A DNA stretch of 64,000 bases from VRUE01 sp035712345 (GTDB taxonomy: Bacteria > Actinomycetota > Thermoleophilia > Solirubrobacterales > 70-9), in contig DASTAY010000043.1 of the NCBI GenBank assembly GCA_035712345.1, forward strand, positions 1 through 64,000. The letters run 5' to 3'. Position numbers and translations under genes: made by a program. Below are positions 1 through 7,734 of this stretch, one piece after another (the stretch's first letter is position 1; each line of letters starts with the position of its first letter). The notes beneath the pieces were generated by a model that was not told where the DNA came from, searched no databases, and was given only the letters and a program-made list of their open reading frames with translations.

Positions 1-414
1 GCCGAGGGCATGGCGGAGATCGAGCGGCGCGCGAGCGAGTACGGGCTGCCGCCGCTGGCCTGGCCCCAGCCGTGGCCCGGCAACACGCTGGTGGCGATGC
101 GGGCGGCGACCTTCGCCAAGCAGACCGGCCGCGCCGTCTCCTTCTCCCTCGCCGGCTTCCACCAGGCCTTCGCCGCCGGCCGCGACCTCACCGACGCCGA
201 CAACGTGACGATCGCCGGCGCCGGCTGCGAGCTGCACCCCCGGGCGCTGCTGAAAGCGGTGGAAACGGACGGCGTCAAAGCGGCGCTGCGCGAGGCGACC
301 GACCGCGCCGGCGACCAGGGGGTCGAAGGAGTGCCGGCCGTCGTCGTCGGCGGCGAGGTCTTCTGGGGCGACGACCGGCTCGAGGAAGCGGTCGAGGCGG
401 CCGCGGGAGCCTAG
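1..414 (+). CDS. DsbA-family / 2-hydroxychromene-2-carboxylate isomerase-like protein, C-terminal part
   Basis: The reading frame is open from the first base of the window, so the gene starts upstream; an internal ATG at 10 is probably not the start. The visible 137 residues look like the C-terminal half of a thioredoxin-fold DsbA/HCCA isomerase family protein: a helical insertion (FSLAGFHQAFAAGRDLTD) followed by a cis-proline-type segment 'GVEGVPAVVVGGEVFWGDDRLEE', typical of the last strands of this fold. The N-terminal CxxC or SxxC region is not in the window, so oxidoreductase and isomerase cannot be told apart. It precedes the dehydrogenase operon by 79 bp and may be cotranscribed with it. 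Confidence 0.7.
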   Translation, partial: AEGMAEIERRASEYGLPPLAWPQPWPGNTLVAMRAATFAKQTGRAVSFSLAGFHQAFAAGRDLTDADNVTIAGAGCELHPRALLKAVETDGVKAALREATDRAGDQGVEGVPAVVVGGEVFWGDDRLEEAVEAAAGA

Positions 415-493
415 GAAGGAGTGTCTCATTTGCTCGGCACTGCCTTACAAACGCGACACGGGGTGACACAGGACGTTGTCTAAGGTGAATTCA

Positions 494-1723
494 ATGGCAG
501 ATCTCCCCGACGCCGCCACCTGTTACCAGCTGCTCGCGCGGATGGCCCTGATCCGCCGCTTCGAGGAGGAGGCGGGACGCCAGTACCAGCGGGCCAAAGC
601 CGGCGGCTTCCTGCACCTGGCGATCGGCGAGGAGGCGACGATCGTCGGCACGACCTCGGTCATGCGCGACGAGGACTACCTGATCGGCACCTACCGCACG
701 CACGGGCATGCGATCGCCCGCGGCACCGAGCCGGGCCGGGTGATGGCGGAGCTGTTCGGCCGCGTCGACGGCACCAGCGGCGGCCGCGGCGGCTCGATGC
801 ACATCTTCGACGCCAAGAGGCGCTTCATGGGGGGCTACGGCATCGTCGGCGGCAACCTGCCGATCGCCGCCGGCCTCGCCCTCGCCTCCCAGTACAAGGG
901 CGAAGACGCGGTAACCGTCTGCATGTTCGGCGACGGCGCCTCCAACACCGGCAACTTCGGCGAGACGATGAACATGGCGGCGCTCTGGAAGCTGCCGGTG
1001 TTCTTCCTGGTCGAGAACAACCTCTACGGGATGGGGACCGCGGTCGAGCGCCACTCCGCCGAGACCGACCTCTCGAAGAAGGCGCTGGGCTACGGCATCC
1101 CCGGAACCCGGGTCGACGGGATGGACGTCGCCGCCGTCCGCGAGGGCGTCGCCGAGGGGCTGCGGATGGCGCGAGAGGAGCAGCGGCCGACGCTGCTGGA
1201 GGCCTTCACCTACCGCTACCGCGGCCACTCCGCCGCCGACCCCGAGGTCTATCGCGAGCGCGAGGAGGTCGAGGAGTGGCGCGAGAAAGACCCGCTCGAG
1301 ACCTTCGCCCGGCGCTGCGTCGAGGAGGGCCTGCTGGGCGAGCGCGAGGTGGGGCAGGCGCGCGAGGCGGCTGAGAAGGAGGTCCAAGCCGCGGTGGAGT
1401 TCGCCGAGAGCTCGCCCGAGCCGCCGCTGGACACGATGTACGAAAACCTCTACGCGCTGACCGAACCGGGCGGCTGGTACGCGGTCGACGAGCGCAGCCC
1501 GGAGCCCCACCGGGGCGAGCGCGAGGGCGAGATGCCGGCGGCGGCGCGCGAGCTGGCCGAAGCCGGCGCCGCCTACGCGGGACGGGACCAGGGCCCGCGG
1601 CCGAACCCGGCGACCCACGGCGACGCCCAGGACGGACTGGAGCCGCGGATCTCCGGCAAGTGGGAGCTCGACGCGAAGCCCGAAGAGGTGCGGCCCGAGG
1701 CCGACCGCGAGGAGGGCGGCTGA
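494..1723 (+). CDS. pdhA: pyruvate / 2-oxoacid dehydrogenase E1 component, alpha subunit
   Basis: Thiamine-diphosphate-dependent E1 alpha subunit, which decarboxylates a 2-oxoacid and acylates the lipoyl group of E2. The ThDP/Mg signature runs from GDGASNTGNFGE to LVENN (about residues 145-175 from this start), and the family segments RGGSMHIFD and RTHGHAIARG are present. An in-frame TTG at 476 could start the gene, but ATG 494 has AAGGTGA (482-488) at good spacing. The protein is about 409 aa, longer than the usual 320-370, because residues after about 330 form a charged, low-complexity tail. It overlaps E1 beta by 1 bp. Pyruvate is the likeliest substrate; branched-chain oxoacids cannot be excluded by eye. 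Confidence 0.9.
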   Translation: MADLPDAATCYQLLARMALIRRFEEEAGRQYQRAKAGGFLHLAIGEEATIVGTTSVMRDEDYLIGTYRTHGHAIARGTEPGRVMAELFGRVDGTSGGRGGSMHIFDAKRRFMGGYGIVGGNLPIAAGLALASQYKGEDAVTVCMFGDGASNTGNFGETMNMAALWKLPVFFLVENNLYGMGTAVERHSAETDLSKKALGYGIPGTRVDGMDVAAVREGVAEGLRMAREEQRPTLLEAFTYRYRGHSAADPEVYREREEVEEWREKDPLETFARRCVEEGLLGEREVGQAREAAEKEVQAAVEFAESSPEPPLDTMYENLYALTEPGGWYAVDERSPEPHRGEREGEMPAAARELAEAGAAYAGRDQGPRPNPATHGDAQDGLEPRISGKWELDAKPEEVRPEADREEGG

Positions 1724-2715
1724 TGGCGGAGCTGCGGATGCGCGAAGCGCTGCGCGACGCGATGGCCGAGGAGATGCGGCGCGACGAGGCGGTCTTCGTG
1801 ATGGGCGAGGACGTCGGCGTCTTCCAGGGCGCGTTCAAGGTGACCGAGGGGCTGCTCGAGGAGTTCGGCGAGCGGCGCGTGCGCGACACGCCGATCTCCG
1901 AGAACACGATCGTCGGTGCCGGGGTCGGCGCGGCGGTCGGCGGGCTGCGGCCGGTGGTCGAGCTGATGACCGTCAACTTCGCCCTGCTGGCGCTCGACCA
2001 GATCGTCAACCACGCCGCCGCGATCCCCTACATGTTCAACGGCCAGGCGCGGGTGCCGCTGGTGATCCGCATGCCCGGCGGCGGCGGGCACCAGCTCGGC
2101 CCGACCCACTCGCACAGCTTCGAGGCGCTCTTCCTGCAGGTGCCGGGGCTGCTGGTCGCCTGCCCCTCCACCCCCGCCGACGGCAAGGCGCTGCTGAAGG
2201 CGGCGATCCGCGACGACAACCCGGTCGTCTTCATCGAGCACGAGGGCCTCTACGGGACGCGCGGCGAGGTGGCCGAGGACGGCGACGCCGAGCCGCTGCG
2301 CTTCGGCGAAGCGGCGGTGCGGCGCGAGGGCGACGACGTGACGCTCGTCGGCATCCTCAAGATGGCGCACGTCGCCGAGGAGACGGCGCGGACGCTCTCG
2401 CACGAGCACGGGATCGAGGCCGAGGTGATCGACCCGCGCACGCTGCGCCCGCTCGACCTCGACACGATCCTCGCCTCGGTGCGCAAGACCAACCGCGCGG
2501 TGATCGTCGAGGAGGGCTGGCCGCACGGCGGCGTCGGCGCCAACCTCGCCACGCTGATCACCGAGCAGGCCTTCGACCACCTCGACGCGCCGGTGCAGCG
2601 CGTCACCGGCGCCGACGTCCACATGCCGTACTCGAAGCGGCTCGAGCAGGCGGCGATCCCGCACGAGGAGCACGTGGTGCAGGCGGCATTGGCGGCGCTG
2701 GAGGGATCGATCTGA
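1723..2715 (+). CDS. pdhB: pyruvate / 2-oxoacid dehydrogenase E1 component, beta subunit
   Basis: Beta subunit of the heterotetrameric E1. Start ATG 1723 overlaps the E1 alpha stop (TGATG), so the subunits are probably translationally coupled. Family features run in order: MREALRDAMAEEMRRDEAVF, MGEDVGVF, the ISENTIVGAGVGAA region, GGGGHQLGPTHSHSFEA around residues 115-130, and a transketolase C-terminal domain with EGWPHGGVGANLA. At 330 aa it is the normal length. With pdhA and pdhC it forms an E1-E2 operon; no E3 (dihydrolipoamide dehydrogenase) gene lies in this window. Confidence 0.92.
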   Translation: MAELRMREALRDAMAEEMRRDEAVFVMGEDVGVFQGAFKVTEGLLEEFGERRVRDTPISENTIVGAGVGAAVGGLRPVVELMTVNFALLALDQIVNHAAAIPYMFNGQARVPLVIRMPGGGGHQLGPTHSHSFEALFLQVPGLLVACPSTPADGKALLKAAIRDDNPVVFIEHEGLYGTRGEVAEDGDAEPLRFGEAAVRREGDDVTLVGILKMAHVAEETARTLSHEHGIEAEVIDPRTLRPLDLDTILASVRKTNRAVIVEEGWPHGGVGANLATLITEQAFDHLDAPVQRVTGADVHMPYSKRLEQAAIPHEEHVVQAALAALEGSI

Positions 2716-2736
2716 TGCTGTTCGAAGGGACCGCCG

Positions 2737-4149
2737 ATGGCTGACGTGGTCATGCCGAGATTGTCGGACTCGATGGAGGAGGGGACGATTCTGCAGTGGC
2801 TGAAGAGCGTCGGCGACGAGGTCGCGGTGGGCGATGAGCTGGTCGAAATCGAGACCGACAAGGCGAACATGGCTTACGAAAGCGACGTGGCCGGGACGCT
2901 TACCGAGATCTTGGTGCAGGAGGGCGAGACGGTGCCGATCGGGACGCCTATCGCGCATATTGGCGATTCCGACGAGGGTTCGAAAGCATCGACTAAGGAC
3001 GAGCAAGGGGCCAGCGCGTCCCGGCCCGCGGGTCCTGTCGGCGTAGGGGACCCACCGTCGCCTGCGGTAGCTAAAGCTTCCTCGGCGACGGTCCCCCCTA
3101 CGCCGCCACCCGCGGGAGGGGCGGCTGGAGCTGGCGCGGCCCCGGCGGCTGAGGCTGGCGCCCCGGCCGAAGGAGCGGAAGCTCCAACCGACGGCGACGG
3201 GCACCGGCCGAAAGCTTCCCCGCTGGCGCGACGGATCGCGAGAGAACGACAGCTTGACTTGAGCAAGCTGCGGGGCTCGGGCCCTGGCGGGCGCATCATC
3301 AAGGCGGATGTGGAAAAGGCTCCTTCCGCGGGTGACGCGGTAGGGGGAACCGCCCCTGAGGACGCTTTAGCGACCGCAGGGGGCGGTGGGTCCCCTACCG
3401 CGGCAGGACCCGCGGTCGAGAGGCCTAGTCCCTCGCCAGGAGGCGCAGAAACCGCCAAGGGCCAGGTCTCCTACGAGGATCTTTCGAAGACCCAGCAGGT
3501 GATCGCGCGCAGGATGGCGGAGTCGAAGGCGACGGCGCCGCACTTCTACCTGCGCGCCTCGATCGACATGAGCGAGGCGGTGGCGGGGCGGCGGAAGCTG
3601 AAAGCGCTGGCCGCCGCGGACTCCGTCGTGCCCTCGTTCAACGACATGGTGGTCAAGGCCTGCGCGCTGGCGCTGCGCGAGCACCCGCGCGCGAACGGGG
3701 CCTACCGCGACGGGCGCTTCGAGCTCTATTCGCGAGTCAACGTCGGGGTTGCCGTGGCGGCCGAGGACATGCTCGTCGTCCCCACCGTCTTCGACGCCGA
3801 TCGCAAGGGGCTGCGGCAGATCGCCTCTGAGGCGCGGGCGCTGGCGACCAAGGTGCGCGACGGGCAGATCACCCCGCCGGAGCTCTCCGGCGCCACCTTC
3901 ACCGTCTCCAACCTGGGGATGTACGGGATCGACGGCTTCTCGGCCGTGATCAACCCGCCGCAGGCGGCGATCCTCGCCGTCGGCGCGATCGAGGAGCGGC
4001 CGGTCGTCCGCGACGGCGAGATCGCCACCGCCCACCTGATGCAGGTCGACCTCGCCTGCGATCACCGCATCCTCTACGGCGCCCCCGCCGCCGAGTTCCT
4101 CGCGCGGATCAGGGCGCTCTTGGAAGAGCCGCTCGCGCTGGCGCTCTGA
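2737..4149 (+). CDS. pdhC: dihydrolipoamide acyltransferase E2 component
   Basis: E2 core of the 2-oxoacid dehydrogenase complex, 470 aa. A lipoyl domain occupies residues 1-75, with the lipoylated lysine in EIETDKANM (K42). A peripheral subunit-binding domain lies at about 158-195 (SPLARRIARERQLDL to GPGGRIIKADVE), and the acyltransferase domain at about 245-470. ATG 2737 has GAAGGGA six bases upstream. Both Ala/Pro/Gly-rich linkers carry a 92-bp palindromic repeat, in opposite orientations. The usual catalytic motif HRxxDG reads DHRILYG at about residue 441-447, so the aspartate is replaced by tyrosine. The gene ends at a strong bidirectional hairpin. The lipA and lipB genes downstream supply the cofactor. 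Confidence 0.92.
   Translation: MADVVMPRLSDSMEEGTILQWLKSVGDEVAVGDELVEIETDKANMAYESDVAGTLTEILVQEGETVPIGTPIAHIGDSDEGSKASTKDEQGASASRPAGPVGVGDPPSPAVAKASSATVPPTPPPAGGAAGAGAAPAAEAGAPAEGAEAPTDGDGHRPKASPLARRIARERQLDLSKLRGSGPGGRIIKADVEKAPSAGDAVGGTAPEDALATAGGGGSPTAAGPAVERPSPSPGGAETAKGQVSYEDLSKTQQVIARRMAESKATAPHFYLRASIDMSEAVAGRRKLKALAAADSVVPSFNDMVVKACALALREHPRANGAYRDGRFELYSRVNVGVAVAAEDMLVVPTVFDADRKGLRQIASEARALATKVRDGQITPPELSGATFTVSNLGMYGIDGFSAVINPPQAAILAVGAIEERPVVRDGEIATAHLMQVDLACDHRILYGAPAAEFLARIRALLEEPLALAL
3025..3116 (+). repeat. 92-bp intragenic palindromic repeat, copy A
   Basis: It starts and ends with CCCGCGGG; its arms are imperfect inverted repeats containing a GTAGGGGAC / GTCCCCCCTAC pair. It lies in the E2 frame at about residues 97-126, in the linker between the lipoyl and subunit-binding domains. 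By eye it is close to 90% identical to copy C (5288-5379), with exactly the same length. Confidence 0.85.
3325..3416 (-). repeat. 92-bp intragenic palindromic repeat, copy B (inverted)
   Basis: The reverse complement of this stretch aligns end to end with copies A and C at the same 92-bp length, by eye about 88-90% identical to copy C. It lies at about residues 197-226 of the same E2 gene, in the second linker between the subunit-binding and catalytic domains, and is read in a different frame from copy A. Confidence 0.82.
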
Positions 4150-4155
4150 CTCCAA

Positions 4156-4202
4156 GCGCCGTAGAGGTTTGGTCCGAATAGCGCCTCAAACCTCTACGGC
4201 GC
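4156..4202. terminator. bidirectional intrinsic-type hairpin between convergent genes
   Basis: A perfect 16-bp stem (GCGCCGTAGAGGTTTG at 4156-4171 and its complement at 4187-4202) with a 15-nt loop sits between the E2 stop and the stop of the convergent membrane-protein gene. Short T/A runs flank the loop side only, so it probably stops transcription from both directions. Confidence 0.75.
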
Positions 4203-4219
4203 TCTCATGGGGAATCGGC

Positions 4220-5944
4220 TCAGCAGGTCTTGCGAGCCCCGGTGACCGCGTTCCAGGCTCTGCTCAGCGAGAAGTCGGCCGCGACGCGGAAGACACCGGG
4301 CGAGCTGGCGCGGGCCAGCGTCCACTCGCCGTGGCGGAGCAGGCAGCCGCTGCCGTGGGCTATCGACCAGTAGGGGGTGAAGGCGACGCGGACGAGGAAC
4401 TCGCCGGGGTGGGTGACGTCGAGGGCGAAGCCGCTGCGGGTGACCCGGCGCACGCTGGCGGCGCCGCCGTCGAGTGGCTGCACGAGGGGCGCGGGGTCGC
4501 GCACTTCGTAGACGCGCCAATGAGCGTCGCTCCAGCTTGGCTTCAGGTAGGGAGGGTCGCCGAGGATCACGCGACTCTCGGCGACCGAGGAGTAGTCGAG
4601 CGGGGCGTCGGGCAGGGCGACGTAGCGGATCGCGTTGTTGTGCAGCCAGGCGCGGTACGCGCCGGCGGTGAGCGGCCCGTCGTCGTAGAAGATGTCGTCG
4701 CGGGTCGTGTCGAGTTGGCGCAGCCAGCCGCGGGCCAGTTCGAACCGGGGCGCGAGGTAGGCCGCCTCCCAGTGGTTGGCGGTCGGCGGCACCTCGATCC
4801 GCGCGGCACGGCCGTCGTGGCTGCGCAACCAGTCGGCGACGGGGGTGAAGTAAGCGGCCGTGGTCGAGGGGTCGCCGACCGAACGGGCGATCTGGCTGAC
4901 GCTCGCGGTCAGCTGCCAGTAGAGGCCGCCGGCGAGCGCGAGCGCGAGGACGAGGGTGGGAAAGGCGGAGAGGCGCGGCCTGTGGGCGAGGACGACCGCG
5001 GCCAGCACCGGCCCGCCGAAGAGGGCGCCGAGGCGGACGGCGTTGCCGCCGAGCGGGTTCGGCGCCAGCCAGAGCACCGTCGCCGCCAGCAGGTAGGCGA
5101 GCAGGACCCGGCGCAGCTGGCGCTCCTCCTCGCCGAGTCCGCGCGTGACGAAGAGCGCGCCGCCGCACCAGAGGGGGATCGCGATGTAGGAGGAGAAGGC
5201 GAAGGGGAATTCGCCGGATTCGGGGAAGGCGAGGTTGGGGATCAGCGTGAGAGCAAGTGCGATCGATGCCACCCAGGCCGCCGCCGGCCCGCGGGTCCTG
5301 TCGGGGTAGGGGACCCACCACCCCCTGCGGTCGCTGAAGCGTCCTCGGGGGCGGTCCCCCCTACCCCGCCACCCGCGGGAGAGCCGTCGCAAAGTGATCG
5401 CCGGGTCCCATGCGCCGGCGAAGACGACACCCGCCAGGAATGCGGCCGCGACCGGACTGGAGAGGGCGCAGGCGGCAGAGGCCAGCAGCGCCCAGGGGGT
5501 GCGGCTCGTCTGCAGGGCTCGCAGCGTTGCGAGGGCGAAGGCTACGCCGAGGGCGAAGGTGAGCTGGCCGTCGGCGAGCAGCGTCACCACGCCGGCGGCG
5601 AACCAGAGCGTCGCCCAGCGCGCGGCCTCGCCCCAGCGATCGCGGACGAGGCGGTCGAAGAGGTAGGAGGAGGCGACGACGGCGAAGGTCCCGACTAAGC
5701 GGGGTCCGAGCAACGCCGCCAGCGGCGGGAAGAGGACGCTGTAGGTGAGGGTGTAGTGGCCGCCGTACCAGCTGCCGTTCCAGATCGCCAGGCCGCCGCG
5801 CTGGAAGAGCTCGGTGCGAAAGACCTGTGCCGCGAGGTCGCCGACCGGCGGGTCCCAGGCGAGCATCGCGGCGGCGAGGGCGGCGCTGAGCGCCACGGCC
5901 GGGAGCCAGTCGGGGCGGAGGTACTTGGACTGGAAGGGGGCCAT
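4220..5944 (-). CDS. polytopic membrane protein, glycosyltransferase-like, unknown function
   Basis: About 574 aa with a hydrophobic N-terminal anchor (ALSAALAAAMLAW), a luminal-type loop (GGLAIWNGSWYGGHYTLTY), at least eight further membrane segments, and a C-terminal soluble domain with beta-rich character. This layout resembles GT-C type glycosyltransferase or 'YfhO-like' membrane proteins, but I see no decisive catalytic motif. ATG 5944 is preferred over the upstream ATG 5977; neither has a clear Shine-Dalgarno site. About 31 residues (roughly 189-219) are supplied by copy C of the palindromic repeat, giving an Arg-rich polar stretch inside an otherwise hydrophobic region. It converges on the E2 gene and diverges from lipB. 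Confidence 0.7.
   Translation of the reverse strand: MAPFQSKYLRPDWLPAVALSAALAAAMLAWDPPVGDLAAQVFRTELFQRGGLAIWNGSWYGGHYTLTYSVLFPPLAALLGPRLVGTFAVVASSYLFDRLVRDRWGEAARWATLWFAAGVVTLLADGQLTFALGVAFALATLRALQTSRTPWALLASAACALSSPVAAAFLAGVVFAGAWDPAITLRRLSRGWRGRGDRPRGRFSDRRGWWVPYPDRTRGPAAAWVASIALALTLIPNLAFPESGEFPFAFSSYIAIPLWCGGALFVTRGLGEEERQLRRVLLAYLLAATVLWLAPNPLGGNAVRLGALFGGPVLAAVVLAHRPRLSAFPTLVLALALAGGLYWQLTASVSQIARSVGDPSTTAAYFTPVADWLRSHDGRAARIEVPPTANHWEAAYLAPRFELARGWLRQLDTTRDDIFYDDGPLTAGAYRAWLHNNAIRYVALPDAPLDYSSVAESRVILGDPPYLKPSWSDAHWRVYEVRDPAPLVQPLDGGAASVRRVTRSGFALDVTHPGEFLVRVAFTPYWSIAHGSGCLLRHGEWTLARASSPGVFRVAADFSLSRAWNAVTGARKTC
5288..5379 (+). repeat. 92-bp intragenic palindromic repeat, copy C
   Basis: It begins and ends with CCCGCGGG and aligns with copy A without gaps. 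It lies inside the minus-strand membrane-protein gene and is read there without a stop, giving a stretch rich in Arg, Gly and Trp. It is thus the third copy in coding sequence and the only one outside a disordered linker. Confidence 0.85.
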
Positions 5945-5992
5945 GGGCGAGCGCCGCAAAGGATAGGGCGGCGGCATGCGAGGATTTCAAGG

Positions 5993-6727
5993 GTGAGTAA
6001 AGAAATCCTGGTAGTCAGGTGCGGGCTCGTCCCCTACGAGGAGGCGCTTGTAGCCCAGCGCTGGCTCGAGGACGCCCGCCAGGAGGGCGAGGTGCCCGAC
6101 GTGCTGCTGCTGCTCGAGCACCCGCCCGTCTACACGCGCGGGCGCCGCGCCACCGACGACGAGCTGCCGATGCAGCGCGAGTGGTACGAGATGCAGGGGA
6201 TCGAGGTCCACGACACCGACCGCGGCGGGCGCGTCACCTACCACGGGCCCGGCCAGCTCGTCGCCTACCCGATCGTCTCGCTGAAGCCATACGGCGACGA
6301 CGTCCACGAGTACGTGCGGCGGCTGGAGCGGGTGGCGATCGGGGCGCTGGCGGCGCACGGCGTGGCGGCGCGGACGATCGAGGGCCTGACCGGGGTCTGG
6401 ACTGAGGGCGAGGCGCCCGGCCCAGAGGCCTCGGCTGACGCGGCGCGCAAGATCGCCTCGATCGGCGTGCACGTCAGCCGCGGGGTGACGACGCACGGGC
6501 TGGCGGTCAACGTCAACAACGACCTGCAGCCGTTCGAGTGGGTCGTGCCCTGCGGGCTCGACAACTGCCGGGTGACCTCGCTGGGGCGCGAGCTGGGCGC
6601 CGAGCAGGACCTGGGCGCCTTCGCCGACACGATCGCCGAGCGCTACGCAGAGGTCTTCGAACGTGCGCCGGTCGAGACAGAAGCGGCGACCCTGGGAATC
6701 GACCTCGCTAGGCTCGGGATCGCATGA
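5993..6727 (+). CDS. lipB: lipoyl(octanoyl) transferase LipB
   Basis: Transfers octanoyl from acyl carrier protein to lipoyl domains such as that of the E2 encoded upstream; cytoplasmic. Motifs: LLLLEHPPVYTRGRRA near the N-terminus, GGRVTYHGPGQLVAYPI (substrate pocket) and ARKIASIGVHVSRGVTTHG, followed by the catalytic-cysteine segment PCGLDNCRVTSL. The start GTG 5993 begins VSKEILVVRCGLVPYEEA; the frame stays open further upstream, but that stretch overlaps the divergent gene and lacks family similarity. 244 aa is normal. It overlaps lipA by 4 bp (ATGA). Confidence 0.93.
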   Translation: MSKEILVVRCGLVPYEEALVAQRWLEDARQEGEVPDVLLLLEHPPVYTRGRRATDDELPMQREWYEMQGIEVHDTDRGGRVTYHGPGQLVAYPIVSLKPYGDDVHEYVRRLERVAIGALAAHGVAARTIEGLTGVWTEGEAPGPEASADAARKIASIGVHVSRGVTTHGLAVNVNNDLQPFEWVVPCGLDNCRVTSLGRELGAEQDLGAFADTIAERYAEVFERAPVETEAATLGIDLARLGIA

Positions 6728-7734
6728 GCAGCCCCACCGAGACGAGCGCCGCGCCGGGCGAGGCCGCCGAGGCCGCGTCCCTCGGCGAGCGCGTCCACGT
6801 CACCCGCTCGCGCGCCAAGCCGGGCGGGACCGCGGCGCGGAGCGAGGGCGCCGTCCCCTTCCGCCGCGCCCGCAAGCCGCCGTGGCTGAAGGTGCCCGCG
6901 CCGGGCGGGCCGACCTACCGGCGGCTGAAGGCGGAGATCGGCGCCGAGGGCCTCAACACCGTCTGCGAGGAGGCCAACTGCCCCAACGTCGGCGAGTGCT
7001 GGGAGCGCGGCACGGCGACCTTCATGATCCTCGGCGACGTCTGCACGCGGCGCTGCGGCTTCTGCAACGTGCAGACGGGCGTGCCGACCTGGCACGACCC
7101 GCTCGAGCCGCTGCGCGTCGCCAACCAGGTGAAGCGGATGGGGCTGCGCCACGCCGTCGTCACCTCGGTCGACCGCGACGACCTGCCCGACTACGGGGCG
7201 AGCGCCTTCGTCGGCACGATCCGCTCGATCCGCATGCAGGCGCCGGGCTGCAAGGTCGAGGTGCTGACGCCCGACTTCCGCGGCCAGGAGATGCCGCTCG
7301 CCAAGGTGATCCACGAGCGTCCCGACGTCTTCAACCACAATGTCGAGACGGTGCCGCGCCTCTACCCGAAGGCGCGCCGCGGCTCCAAGTTCCTGCGCTC
7401 GGCGCGGGTGCTGAAGATAGCCAAGGAGATGGGCGGCGCCGATGTGATCACCAAGTCGGGCCTGATGGTCGGCCTCGGCGAGTCCTTCGAGGAGATGGTC
7501 GAGACCTTCGGCCTGCTGCGCGAGCACAAGGTGCAGGTCTTGACCGTCGGCCAGTACCTGCGCCCGACCGAGAACCACCTGCCGGTCGAGCGCTACTGGC
7601 ACCCCGACGAGTTCGCGGCCCTGGAGCGCGAGGCCTACGCGCTGGGATTCGAGTCGGTGGCCTCCGGCCCCCTGGTCCGCAGCAGCTACCACGCGGACCA
7701 GAACCTGCCCGAGCGCAGGGCCGCAGCCAGCTAG
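6724..7734 (+). CDS. lipA: lipoyl synthase (radical SAM)
   Basis: Inserts two sulfurs into octanoyl groups on lipoyl domains. The auxiliary cluster motif CEEANCPNVGEC and the radical-SAM motif CTRRCGFCNV are both present, with the C-terminal RSSYHA segment containing the conserved serine. At 336 aa it is slightly longer than usual because of a polar N-terminal extension (residues 1-55). The start overlaps the lipB stop. The 3' end overlaps the convergent PKD-protein gene by 4 bp. Confidence 0.95.
   Translation: MSSPTETSAAPGEAAEAASLGERVHVTRSRAKPGGTAARSEGAVPFRRARKPPWLKVPAPGGPTYRRLKAEIGAEGLNTVCEEANCPNVGECWERGTATFMILGDVCTRRCGFCNVQTGVPTWHDPLEPLRVANQVKRMGLRHAVVTSVDRDDLPDYGASAFVGTIRSIRMQAPGCKVEVLTPDFRGQEMPLAKVIHERPDVFNHNVETVPRLYPKARRGSKFLRSARVLKIAKEMGGADVITKSGLMVGLGESFEEMVETFGLLREHKVQVLTVGQYLRPTENHLPVERYWHPDEFAALEREAYALGFESVASGPLVRSSYHADQNLPERRAAAS

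Noticed and set aside
4169..5698. Long plus-strand frame (509 codons) opposite the membrane-protein gene
   Set aside because: Composition is the Gly/Arg/Glu-rich shadow of a high-GC gene on the other strand; no domain, and the minus strand encodes a coherent membrane protein.
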